64,000 nucleotides of DNA, from assembly GCF_000768065.1 (NCBI RefSeq), contig NZ_JRKM01000001.1:3454001-3518000 (forward strand), read 5' to 3'. Positions 24,712 through 32,781 of the stretch are shown here, piece after piece (within the stretch, counting starts at the first letter, position 1; each line of letters begins with the position of its first letter). The translations under genes and the position numbers were made by a program. This DNA comes from Aquabacterium sp. NJ1 (GTDB taxonomy: Bacteria; Pseudomonadota; Gammaproteobacteria; Burkholderiales; Burkholderiaceae_C). The notes below the pieces were generated by a model. The model had not been told where the DNA came from. It saw only the letters and a list, made by a program, of their open reading frames with translations, and did not search any database.

Positions 24712-26061
24712 TCAGGTCTTCAAAGGCCAGCGCACATGCACCGCCAGGCCCCCGAGTTGAGCCGAGCGTTCGGTGTCGATGCGGGCGTGGTGCACGGCCG
24801 CGATGCGGCGCACGATGGACCACCCCAGCCCACTGCCGCTTTGCCCGCTGCCCAGCACCCTGAAGAAGCGTTCGCCCAGTCTGGGCAGGTCGGCTTCGCT
24901 CAGGCCCGGGCCGCTGTCTTCCACGCTCAGTTGCGGCGCCTGCTGGCCATCGCTCATGGTGACCAGAATCCGTGCGCCATCCGGGCTGTAGCGGGCCGCG
25001 TTGTCAATGAGGTTGCGCACCAGCACGGCCAGCAAGGCCGCATCACCTTGAATGGGGCTGTGATCCACGCCTTGCAGCTCGATGCTTTGCCCGCGCGCCA
25101 AAGCCTGGGGGGTGATGTCGGCCATGATCTGCCGCGTGAGGGGGACCAGGTCCACCGTGCTCATGGGCAAGGGCTGGCCGGCTTCCAGCCTGGACAAGGT
25201 CAGCAGCTGTTCGACCAGCCGGGTGGCGCGGTCACAGCCTGCCAGCGTGGCCTGCAGGGCATGTTTCCGCGCGGCCTCTTCGGTCTCGGCCAGTGCCACC
25301 TGGGCCTGCGTGTGGATGGCGGCGATCGGCGTGCGCAGCTCATGGGCCGCGTCCGCGGTGAAGCGCCGCTCTGCATGGAGCAGTGAAGAGATACGCCCGA
25401 ACAAGGCATTGAGCGCCTCCAGCATGGGCGCCAGGTCGGCGGGCAGGTTGGGCAGGTGAACCGGGTCCAGTGCATCGGCGCGGCGGCTTTGCAGCACGTC
25501 GCGAATCTGGCGCAAAGGCAGCAGGCCGCGGCGGATCGCCAGCCAGACAGCCAGCATCAGCGCCGGCAAGGCAAAAGCGATGGGCCACAACACGCTGCGC
25601 AAGATGGCCTTGAGGATGTCGGCGCGCGAGTCGATCTGCTCGCCCACATAGACCTGTACATCTCGCTCGGCGCCATGCGTGGCGAAGATGCGCCAGCGCA
25701 CGCCGCCAATGTCGACGGTGCGAAAACCTTCGCGCCAGTGCTCGGCCATGTCCACCATGGGTTGAGCGGGGGCGTTGGCCGTGCGCATGGACAGCCGACC
25801 TTCATGGAAGATCTGGAAGGCCACCTTGGGCGCATAACGGTGCAGCACCGGGGCGTCCAGCCCGCGTTCATCATCGTCGTGTTCGAAGTCTTGCTGGGCC
25901 ACCAGCAGCGCGGCGGCCTGTGTCAGGTGGCCGTCGAGCAGTTCATCCAGTTCATGGCGCGCATCACCCCAGGTCAGGCCTGCGGCCACCAGCCACACGG
26001 TGAGCACGCTGCCGATCACCAGCAGCAGCAGGCGGGTCTGGATGGACGTGGCTGGTTTCAT
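24712..26061 (-). CDS. QseC/PmrB-type sensor histidine kinase
   Basis: 449 residues: two membrane helices (about 10-30 and 160-180) enclose a periplasmic sensor of about 130 residues, then HAMP, HisKA and ATPase domains. Seen: H box ADAAHELRTPIAAIH, LSRLEAG, N box NLIDNAARYSPDG, G boxes EDSGPG and GSGLGWSIV. The start overlaps the regulator stop by 4 nt (ATGA). The position at the end of the SHP-DHC-cytochrome b run suggests it senses redox or a small molecule tied to that system (inference). Confidence 0.9.
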   Translation of the reverse strand: MKPATSIQTRLLLLVIGSVLTVWLVAAGLTWGDARHELDELLDGHLTQAAALLVAQQDFEHDDDERGLDAPVLHRYAPKVAFQIFHEGRLSMRTANAPAQPMVDMAEHWREGFRTVDIGGVRWRIFATHGAERDVQVYVGEQIDSRADILKAILRSVLWPIAFALPALMLAVWLAIRRGLLPLRQIRDVLQSRRADALDPVHLPNLPADLAPMLEALNALFGRISSLLHAERRFTADAAHELRTPIAAIHTQAQVALAETEEAARKHALQATLAGCDRATRLVEQLLTLSRLEAGQPLPMSTVDLVPLTRQIMADITPQALARGQSIELQGVDHSPIQGDAALLAVLVRNLIDNAARYSPDGARILVTMSDGQQAPQLSVEDSGPGLSEADLPRLGERFFRVLGSGQSGSGLGWSIVRRIAAVHHARIDTERSAQLGGLAVHVRWPLKT

Positions 26062-26732
26062 GATTGGCTTGCGATCACCTTGGGCAGGATGTAGCCCACG
26101 CCCCGCACGGTTTGGATCAGGCCATTGCCCAGCTTGCGCCGCAGGTGGTGCACATGCACTTCCACAGCGTTGCTGTCGATCTCCTGGCCCCAGCTGTAGA
26201 GATGCTGTTCCAGTTGCTCCCGTGACAGCACGCGGCCGGCATTGAGCATCAAGGCATGCAGCAGGTCGAACTCGCGGCCAGAGAGGTTCACGGGCTCGCC
26301 CGCCTGAAGCACCGTGCGCGAAGCCGGGTCCAGCTCGACATCCTGCGCGCGCAGGTGCTCGACCGGCTGGCCATGCGCCCGGCGGATCAGGGCGCGCAGG
26401 CGGGCGGCCAACTCATCGAGGTCCACCGGCTTGATGACGTAATCATCGGCACCCTGGTTCAGCCCCTTGATGCGGTCGGGCACGGCATCACGCGCGGTCA
26501 GCACCAGGATGGGCAGGGTCAGGCCGGCACGGCGCGCCATGGCCAGCACGTCCATGCCATCGCGTTTGGGCAGGCCGAGGTCCAGCACGGCGGCGCCGTA
26601 GTCTTGCGCGCGCAACTCGCGCTCGGCGGCTTCGCCATCACGCACCCAGTCGACCTGGAAGCCATGCAGGCGCAGGCCGGCTTGCAGGCCATCGCCCAGC
26701 AGGGGGTCGTCTTCAGCAAGCAGGATGCGCAT
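26058..26732 (-). CDS. OmpR-family response regulator (QseB-like)
   Basis: 224 residues: receiver with LAEDDPLLG and phospho-Asp in VLDLGLPKRDG, Thr in LTAR, Lys in YVIKPVDLDEL, then a winged-helix DNA-binding domain (LSGREFDLLHALMLNAGRVLSREQL ... NAVEVHVHHLRRKLG ... RGVGYIL). It pairs with the downstream overlapping kinase. It follows the cytochrome b gene after 23 nt, so the two-component pair is probably co-transcribed with the electron-transfer genes. Confidence 0.93.
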   Translation of the reverse strand: MRILLAEDDPLLGDGLQAGLRLHGFQVDWVRDGEAAERELRAQDYGAAVLDLGLPKRDGMDVLAMARRAGLTLPILVLTARDAVPDRIKGLNQGADDYVIKPVDLDELAARLRALIRRAHGQPVEHLRAQDVELDPASRTVLQAGEPVNLSGREFDLLHALMLNAGRVLSREQLEQHLYSWGQEIDSNAVEVHVHHLRRKLGNGLIQTVRGVGYILPKVIASQS

Positions 26733-26755
26733 GGTGTGGTCTGGCCGTGGGTTGC

Positions 26756-27460
26756 TCAGTCATCGTCATCATCATCGGTGGCGCCACCAGTATGGGTTTG
26801 ACCCATCGCATGCTGGGCGGTTTGTTGCGGTGCAGTTTGCCACTGCTGCCACCAGAACCCCAGCACGGCCACCAGCATCAGGGCCGCCACGGTGGCCCAG
26901 GCTCGGCGGATGCCATCCTGTGCCTGGCCTGGCTTGCGGCCCGTGACCATGGCACGCACCAGGTTCTCCTTGTGCAGCCAGCTGCTGAGCACCACGCCGG
27001 CCACGTGCACGCCCACGAGGAGCAGCATCAGGTTGGCCAGCACCTCGTGGGTTTCTTCCAGCCATTCGCCGCCCAGCTCGTTGTAGTTGGCCCAGCCGGT
27101 GCTGGTCACCATGGCCGTCAGCCCGAGGATGAGCATGATGGCCAGCGCACCGGCAGGGTTGTGCCCCACATGGTGTTCAGGCTGGCCGCCGGGCAGCGAG
27201 CGCAGGTAGCGCAGCACCGTGCCGGGCCCGCGCACAAAGCTGCTGAAGCGGGCGTAGCGTGTGCCCATCAGGCCCCAGACCAGGCGGAAGGCCACCAGGC
27301 CGGCCATGGTGTAGCCCAGGGTCACGTGGACCAGGCGAAAGCGTTCGGTCTCGGCCGTGAGGTAGGCGCCGGCAAAGCACAGCACCATCAGCCAGTGGAA
27401 CAGCCGCACGGGCAGGTCCCACACGAGGACCTTAGCGGGGGATGCGGATGAATCGCTCAT
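26756..27460 (-). CDS. Membrane cytochrome b of the SHP-DHC electron-transfer operon
   Basis: 234 residues from ATG 27460 (MSDSSASPAKVLVWDLP); GGAG lies just upstream, so this start is preferred to the longer frame. About four membrane helices carry likely heme-b histidines: RLFHWLMV, RLVHVTLGY, and EETHEVLANLMLLLVGVHVAG. Di-heme cytochrome b561 type. It ends in a hexa-aspartate tail. In SHP operons this cytochrome b is the membrane entry for electrons from the quinone pool to DHC (from the known gene order). It overlaps the DHC gene by 29 nt. Confidence 0.85.
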   Translation of the reverse strand: MSDSSASPAKVLVWDLPVRLFHWLMVLCFAGAYLTAETERFRLVHVTLGYTMAGLVAFRLVWGLMGTRYARFSSFVRGPGTVLRYLRSLPGGQPEHHVGHNPAGALAIMLILGLTAMVTSTGWANYNELGGEWLEETHEVLANLMLLLVGVHVAGVVLSSWLHKENLVRAMVTGRKPGQAQDGIRRAWATVAALMLVAVLGFWWQQWQTAPQQTAQHAMGQTHTGGATDDDDDD

Positions 27461-27908
27461 TGAAATCTCCTTGGTCGGCACGCGTGTGGCAGGCCGCGCA
27501 GTTGGCGGGGCTCTTGATGCTGGCGCGTTGCCATGTGCGGGTGGACACCTCGTCGTGTTCATGCAGGAACCACGAGGATTGGGTGATGCGGTCTTGCGGC
27601 GGGGCGCTGCGTGAACCGGCGTTGGCGGCCAGCCAGGTGCTCAGGGTCTTGGTGGTGGCCGCATCCAGCGAGGCGTCGGTACCGAAGTGCTTGGGCAGGC
27701 CGTTCATCAGGCGTTGCCAGGATGCGGCGGGCAGCATGCCGGGCGGGTAGGCCACGTGGCAGGCCGAGCATTCCTGCTGGTATTTGGGCAGCAAGGGCAC
27801 GCGGGCGCGGCCTTCGTGCTCGTCATCGTCGGCATGGGCACCGAAGCTCGTCAATGCCAGCAACAGCCCGGCAGCGGCCAGGTTCAGGGTTCGGAGGGTG
27901 ATCGGCAT
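27432..27908 (-). CDS. dhc: Diheme cytochrome c (DHC)
   Basis: 158 residues with a signal peptide (AAGLLLALTSFGAHA). Two heme-attachment sites are visible: CSACH near residue 47-51 and CAACH near 137-141. The sequence between (WQRLMNGLPKHFG, WFLHEHDEV) matches the diheme cytochrome c family found beside SHP. Periplasmic. It follows shp by 15 nt and overlaps cytochrome b by 29 nt. Known DHC proteins transfer electrons to SHP. Confidence 0.9.
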   Translation of the reverse strand: MPITLRTLNLAAAGLLLALTSFGAHADDDEHEGRARVPLLPKYQQECSACHVAYPPGMLPAASWQRLMNGLPKHFGTDASLDAATTKTLSTWLAANAGSRSAPPQDRITQSSWFLHEHDEVSTRTWQRASIKSPANCAACHTRADQGDFNERFIRIPR

Positions 27909-27923
27909 GGTGGGGCTCCTGAT

Positions 27924-28409
27924 TCAGGGCTTGAGCGTCAGCAGCCAGGCCAGCACGTCGGCCCTTTCGGCCGGTGTGCATTCGCGCCCGACCACGTCAT
28001 TGCAGTTGCGGCGGAACCATTTCTCGGTCTTGGCCGTATCAGTGAAGCGTTCGGGGTTGAAGGCCGGTGCCAAGGGGCGGATGGACCGGCCCGTGGCCGC
28101 GTGCTGGCCCTCGCCCGTGGGCTTGGTGCCGTGGCAGCTGGCGCAGGCCCATTCACGGCCATGTTTGCTGGTGAAGAACTGCTGGCCCTTGCTGGCGTCC
28201 GGGCGGGTGCCGGCTTGCTGGCTGTAGGTCGCCAGCAGTTGCGCGGGTGTGCCGGTCTGGGCGTGTGCCGCCAAGGGCAGGCAGCATGCGGTGACCAGAC
28301 TCGCGACCAGTCCGGTGTGCGGTGTGGTGAGGGAGGCAGTGATGCACCCGGCAATACGCCCTGTGATGAGGCGCAGGCGGTGCAAGCTGCTGGGGAAGGT
28401 TGGCATCAT
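27924..28409 (-). CDS. shp: SHP-type (DUF1924) oxygen/NO-binding monoheme cytochrome c
   Basis: 161 residues with an N-terminal export signal ending near AAHAQ. One heme site CASCH (Cys89, Cys92, His93) lies in REWACASCHGTKP. The C-terminal FRRNCNDVVGRECTPAE matches the Sphaeroides heme protein family, whose sixth ligand is an asparagine that detaches to bind O2 or NO and which has an unusual disulfide nearby. Here Asn135 and the Cys136/Cys144 pair fit. First gene of the shp-dhc-cytochrome b-two-component run. Confidence 0.85.
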   Translation of the reverse strand: MMPTFPSSLHRLRLITGRIAGCITASLTTPHTGLVASLVTACCLPLAAHAQTGTPAQLLATYSQQAGTRPDASKGQQFFTSKHGREWACASCHGTKPTGEGQHAATGRSIRPLAPAFNPERFTDTAKTEKWFRRNCNDVVGRECTPAERADVLAWLLTLKP

Positions 28410-28574
28410 GGCGGCTCTCCTTGCTTGCTGCGGATGATGGTTGGGCTGTCTTACGGCTGGCTTAAGGCGCTGGTGACCGACGGCGGGCGCCCGTTGGTAT
28501 CGTTTGATCCTGATCAGCTTTTGCCGACAGACAGAGGCAACATTCCTCTTGGCATGAGTCGCTTTGGCTGGTTA

Positions 28575-28593
28575 AATGTGAAAAATTCACATT
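28575..28593. promoter_or_regulatory. Perfect inverted repeat upstream of second PEP-CTERM gene
   Basis: AATGTGAA-AAA-TTCACATT, 8-nt arms around 3 nt, centred 25 nt before the start codon. It is AT-rich in an otherwise GC-rich region and lies in the divergent gap between shp and the PEP-CTERM gene. Good candidate operator for an unidentified dimeric regulator. No such site is in front of the other PEP-CTERM gene. Confidence 0.55.
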
Positions 28594-28608
28594 ATTGGAA
28601 CCGGCGCC

Positions 28609-29679
28609 ATGGATCGTTTTGCCCTTCGTGCCACCGCGGCGGCCTGCCTGCTGGCCGCCCTGTCCTCTACTGCTTCGGCTGGCGTCTTCGGCACGCTGGG
28701 CAATTTCGACGTGGTCAATGACACGGGCTCGACCGCCTATGGCTTCGAGATCGACCTGGAAGGCCTGCACAGCTCGGACATCACCGACACCTTCGGCGGT
28801 GCCGGGCGCGGCTTTCCCACCTCGGTGGAGCGTTATGGCGCGCCCAGCATCACCGAGTACAACAATGGCAGCATCTTTGGCGTCAAGGTCACCTACCAGG
28901 CGATCTACAGCGGTGGCAGCTGGAGCGTGGGCACACCCAGCGGCGTGTTCAACACCCCGGGCGAGAGTTGCTGGACGGGCGGCAACATCGGTTATGGCCC
29001 TTCCACGCCCTGTGACCACTTCGGCGTGGGCACCATTGGCAACCCGACCGGGACCACCTACTCGTGGTTGACCGAGTCCTCCCCCGGTGTGCTGAGCAAT
29101 GCCAAGGTCAACCTGCCCGCGCCCGTTTGGGCGGTGACGCCTTCGCCCAACCCTGCCGTGGCACAGCCTGTGGTGGTCGCGCAGATCCAGGCGCCCCAGC
29201 CCGAGGTGGAGGCGCAATTCGGCACCGCCGTCTGGGTCAAGGTCTACACCACGGAGTTGGAAAACAAGGTTGAACTGGAAGAGCTGGTGGGGGGCAATCC
29301 CAAGGTGAAGGAAGCCGAGAACCACACCGAGATCGAATGGCAATTGCTGCAGACCGACCCGGGCAACCCGCTGGCGGGCCAGCTTGAAAACGGGGGCGGG
29401 GCCGCGGTGGGTGAAAAAGCCCAGTCCATCCTGCGCCGCTACGAGTTCTACAACTACAGCGGCGCGTATGACGGCGAGACCCACGAGGCCTTGCCTGTGC
29501 TGGGTGACAGCCACCCTGGCGACGGCGAGTTGGGCTCGTTCATCGGCGCGCAGAACGTGGCGCTCAACCTCGATGGCAACCCGGTGGCGGTGCCTGAGCC
29601 CGAAACCTGTGCGCTGGCCGGCAGTGGTCTGGCCATGGTCCTGCTGGCGGTGAAGCGGCGCAGGGCCAAGCGCGCCTGA
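28609..29679 (+). CDS. PEP-CTERM sorting domain protein
   Basis: 356 residues: a signal peptide (AACLLAALSSTASA), a Gly/Asn/Thr-rich extracellular body with one cysteine pair (ESCWTGG, TPCDHFG), an acidic coiled segment (VYTTELENKVELEEL), and the C-terminal VPEPETCALAGSGLAMVLLAV helix with a basic RRRAKRA tail. This is the PEP-CTERM exosortase signal. Probably surface- or matrix-associated. The cysteine inside the sorting helix is unusual. It is preceded by a perfect inverted repeat. Confidence 0.9.
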   Translation: MDRFALRATAAACLLAALSSTASAGVFGTLGNFDVVNDTGSTAYGFEIDLEGLHSSDITDTFGGAGRGFPTSVERYGAPSITEYNNGSIFGVKVTYQAIYSGGSWSVGTPSGVFNTPGESCWTGGNIGYGPSTPCDHFGVGTIGNPTGTTYSWLTESSPGVLSNAKVNLPAPVWAVTPSPNPAVAQPVVVAQIQAPQPEVEAQFGTAVWVKVYTTELENKVELEELVGGNPKVKEAENHTEIEWQLLQTDPGNPLAGQLENGGGAAVGEKAQSILRRYEFYNYSGAYDGETHEALPVLGDSHPGDGELGSFIGAQNVALNLDGNPVAVPEPETCALAGSGLAMVLLAVKRRRAKRA

Positions 29680-29792
29680 ATCCACGGCGGTGGGGCAATC
29701 TTCTCAATCACGCCCTTAGGCAAAAACGACTGGCCGTTTGGCGCGGCCCGTTTCACCATGAGCAGCCCTGACTCCAAAAAAGGACCGCTGCC

Positions 29793-31244
29793 ATGCCCAA
29801 GCTCACCACCGCCTCCGGCATCCCTGTTGCCGACAACCAGAATGCACTGACAGCAGGGCCACGCGGTCCCATCCTGCTGCAGGACTTTCACCTCATCGAG
29901 AAGCTCCAGCACTTCAACCGCGAACGCATCCCCGAGCGAGTGGTGCATGCCAAGGGCTCTGGTGCTTACGGCACCTTCACCGTCACGCACGACATCTCGC
30001 GCTACACCAAGGCCAGGCTGTTCGAGGCCGTGGGCAAGCAGACCGAAGTCTTCGTGCGCTTCTCGACCGTGGGCGGCGAGCGCGGCAGTGCCGACACCGA
30101 GCGCGACCCGCGAGGCTTTGCCATCCGCTTCTACACAGAAGAAGGCAACTGGGACCTGACGGGCAACAACACGCCCATGTTCTTCATCAAGGACCCGATC
30201 AAGTTCCCTGATTTCGTGCACACGCAAAAGCGCGACCCGCAGACCAACCTCAAGTCCCCCACGATGATGTGGGATTTCTGGTCCCGGGCGCCCGAGTCCC
30301 TGCACCAGGTGACGATGCTGTTTTCTGACCGCGGCACACCCGATGGCTACCGCCACATGGACGGTTTTGGCAGCCACACCTTCAGCCTGATCAACGCTGC
30401 TGGCGAGCGTGTGTGGGTGAAGTGGCACCTCAAGACCAGGCAGGGCATCCAGAACCTGAGCGCATCGGAGGCCGTGCGACTGGCAGGCACCGACCCCGAT
30501 TACGCCCAGCGCGACTTGTACAACGCCATCGCCCGCGAGAACTTCCCGCGCTGGCAGGTCTACATCCAGGTGATGACCGAGAGCGAGCGCCTGAACTGGG
30601 AGAAGAAGACCGGCTGGAACGCCTTCGACCTCACCAAGGTCTGGCCGCATGGTGACTTTCCCCGCATCCCCGTGGGCATGATGGAGCTCAACCGCAACCC
30701 GGTGAACTACCACGCCGAGGTCGAGCAGGCCGCGTTCAGCCCGGCCAATGTGGTGCCCGGCCTGGGCTACAGCCCCGACAAGATGCTGCAAGGCCGCCTG
30801 TTCGCCTACCACGATGCCCAGCTCTACCGCGTGGGCACCAACCACCAGCACCTGCCGGTCAACCGCCCGCGCTGCCCCTTCCACAACCAGCAGCGTGACG
30901 GCGCCATGGCCATCGACAACGGTGGTGCGGAGGTCAATTACATGGCCGTGGAGGCCCAAGGCTCGGCACCTCAGGGTATGGGCCATGGTGACCCGGGCTG
31001 GCCGCTCGAAGGCGTGGCCGCGCGTTACGACGCACGCGGGCAGGAGGACGACTACACCCAGGCCGGCAACCTGTTCCGCCTGATGAGCGTGCAGGAGCGC
31101 CACAACCTGTTCAACAACATCGCAGGCCCGCTCTCGCAGGTCAGCAATGAGATCCAGGCGCGGCAGCTCGCCCATTTCGACAAGGCCGACCCGGCTTACG
31201 GCGCTGGTGTCAGGGCCGCCCTGGCGGCCAGAAGCACGTCGTGA
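29793..31244 (+). CDS. katA: Monofunctional heme catalase (small-subunit clade)
   Basis: 483 residues. Seen: LQDFHLIEKLQHFNRERIPERVVHAKG with the distal His, FSTVGGERGSADTERDPRGFA, NNTPMFFIKDPIKFPDF with the distal Asn, and RLFAYHDAQLYRVG with the proximal heme Tyr. Length and motifs fit the small-subunit group. It decomposes H2O2 in the cytoplasm. GGA of AAAAAAGGACC precedes the ATG. No clear OxyR site was found upstream. Convergent with the CLC gene (7-nt gap). Confidence 0.96.
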   Translation: MPKLTTASGIPVADNQNALTAGPRGPILLQDFHLIEKLQHFNRERIPERVVHAKGSGAYGTFTVTHDISRYTKARLFEAVGKQTEVFVRFSTVGGERGSADTERDPRGFAIRFYTEEGNWDLTGNNTPMFFIKDPIKFPDFVHTQKRDPQTNLKSPTMMWDFWSRAPESLHQVTMLFSDRGTPDGYRHMDGFGSHTFSLINAAGERVWVKWHLKTRQGIQNLSASEAVRLAGTDPDYAQRDLYNAIARENFPRWQVYIQVMTESERLNWEKKTGWNAFDLTKVWPHGDFPRIPVGMMELNRNPVNYHAEVEQAAFSPANVVPGLGYSPDKMLQGRLFAYHDAQLYRVGTNHQHLPVNRPRCPFHNQQRDGAMAIDNGGAEVNYMAVEAQGSAPQGMGHGDPGWPLEGVAARYDARGQEDDYTQAGNLFRLMSVQERHNLFNNIAGPLSQVSNEIQARQLAHFDKADPAYGAGVRAALAARSTS

Positions 31245-31251
31245 ACCGGTC

Positions 31252-32478
31252 TCAACCCATCGGCTGGTGCTTGGCCTGCTCAATGCGCTGAGCTCTGTAG
31301 ATGCCTGTGTGGCCCGAGAACAGATAGCTCACCACACAGGCCACGGCCGCGAAGATGCCAATGGGCGCGCCAAACAGCTCCATGGCCATGAGCGTGCAGG
31401 CCAATGGGGTGTTGGCGGCGCCGGCAAACACCGCCACAAAGCCCAACGCGGCCATGAAGCCGATGGGCTGGTGCAACAGCGGCGCCAGGGCGTTGCCCAG
31501 CGTCGAGCCGATGAAGAACAGCGGCGTGACCTCGCCGCCCTTGAAGCCACAACTCAGCGACCACACCGTGCTGATCAGCTTGACGGCAAAGTCCCACGCG
31601 GGCACCGCCTGCTGAAAGGACTCGGTGATGGCAGGCAGGCCCAGCCCCGCATAACGCCAGCCATCGCCAAACCACACCACCGCAGCCAGCACCAGGCCAC
31701 CGAACACAGGGCGCAGCGGCGCATGAGCGATCCAGGCTTTCATGCGGGCCGACAGCGCGTGCGTGGACGTGGCAAACAGCATGCCGATCAGCCCGAAAAT
31801 CATCCCGGCCAGCACCACCGAGATCAGCGCCCACACGGACAGCGGCGGGATCACCCCCGCCACGTAGTGCCCATGCTGCACCCCCCACAGGCGCGTGACC
31901 TGATCGGCCACGATGGCCGACACGAAACAAGGCCACAGGGCGTCATAACGCATGCGGCCCACCATCAGCACCTCCAGGCCAAACACGGCACCGGCCAGCG
32001 GCGTGCCGAACACCGAGGCAAAGCCTGCGCTGATGCCGGCCATCAGGAGCAGCCGGCGGTCATGCGGCGACAGCTTGCACAACTGGGTGAGTTGATCAGC
32101 CAGCGCACCCCCCATCTGCACGGCCGTGCCTTCGCGGCCCACCGAGGCGCCGAACAGATGCGAGATCACCGTGCTCACCAGGATCAGCGGCGCCATCCGC
32201 AAAGGGATGGTCTTCTTCGGGTCGTGGATCTCGTCGAGCAGCAGGTTGTTGCCACCCTCCACGCTTTGCCCGAACTTCAGGTAGACCCAGCCCACTGCAA
32301 AGCCCGCCACCGGCAGCAGCCAGATCAACCAGCGATGGGCCTCGCGCGTGGCGGTAGCCCAGTCCAGCGAAACCAGGAACAGCGCAGATGCCGAGCCGGC
32401 CAGGATGGCCACCAGCGTGGCCAGGATCAGCCACTTGCCCACCTGGGGCAGCAAGTCAATGGGCTCGGTGAGTTTCAT
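31252..32478 (-). CDS. CLC-type anion antiporter, CLC-F (fluoride) subfamily-like
   Basis: 408 residues from ATG 32478 (MKLTEPIDLL); the longer frame adds 16 poorly supported residues. About ten membrane helices. Key CLC motifs are changed in the way typical of the fluoride/proton antiporter branch: GREGTAVQM replaces GREGPTVQ but keeps the gating glutamate, and the GSGIP selectivity loop is replaced by GGNNLLL. If so, it exports fluoride. No fluoride riboswitch was recognised upstream, only a long hairpin. A chloride role is the alternative. Confidence 0.75.
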   Translation of the reverse strand: MKLTEPIDLLPQVGKWLILATLVAILAGSASALFLVSLDWATATREAHRWLIWLLPVAGFAVGWVYLKFGQSVEGGNNLLLDEIHDPKKTIPLRMAPLILVSTVISHLFGASVGREGTAVQMGGALADQLTQLCKLSPHDRRLLLMAGISAGFASVFGTPLAGAVFGLEVLMVGRMRYDALWPCFVSAIVADQVTRLWGVQHGHYVAGVIPPLSVWALISVVLAGMIFGLIGMLFATSTHALSARMKAWIAHAPLRPVFGGLVLAAVVWFGDGWRYAGLGLPAITESFQQAVPAWDFAVKLISTVWSLSCGFKGGEVTPLFFIGSTLGNALAPLLHQPIGFMAALGFVAVFAGAANTPLACTLMAMELFGAPIGIFAAVACVVSYLFSGHTGIYRAQRIEQAKHQPMG

Positions 32479-32781
32479 GCGGTGGGGACACGTCCATGGC
32501 TGTGGTGCACACCTCATGCAAGCCACAGGCCATGTGGATGGCTTGAAGCACCGATTCTAAGTGTCGTGCCTGCGTCGACCGGCACGCTTGATTCAGGGTT
32601 TGTGCCTTACGCCGTCCACAACAGGCGCCCGGCAGTTTTCGTGGCGGTCCGCGCTGTTTTTTGCCCTAACCGCTTGGTTGTGCTCTCTTTTTCGGACGCA
32701 TCGCCTGTCCGTTGTGAGCGGGGGTGGTCCTGGTTCGTGGCATCCTCGCACCTCATGCAGGCCATTGCCAAGCGAGACAAC
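32479..32781. other. Divergent intergenic region with hairpin (303 nt)
   Basis: It separates the CLC gene (minus) and thiolase gene (plus). Closest to the CLC start, ATGGCTGTGG (32496-32505) pairs with CCACAGGCCAT (32523-32533), a 10-bp stem with one bulge. In the CLC mRNA this would be a leader hairpin ending about 18 nt before the start codon. The rest holds no gene that I could support; promoters for both sides must lie here. Confidence 0.5.

Noticed and set aside
32479-32600. Fluoride riboswitch upstream of the CLC gene
   Set aside because: No GG-N-GATGG core or matching pseudoknot elements were recognised by eye; only a simple hairpin is supported.
31147-32781. Long N-terminal extension in frame with thiolase
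   Set aside because: It runs antisense through the CLC gene and has the biased composition of a shadow frame. The thiolase family starts at 32782.
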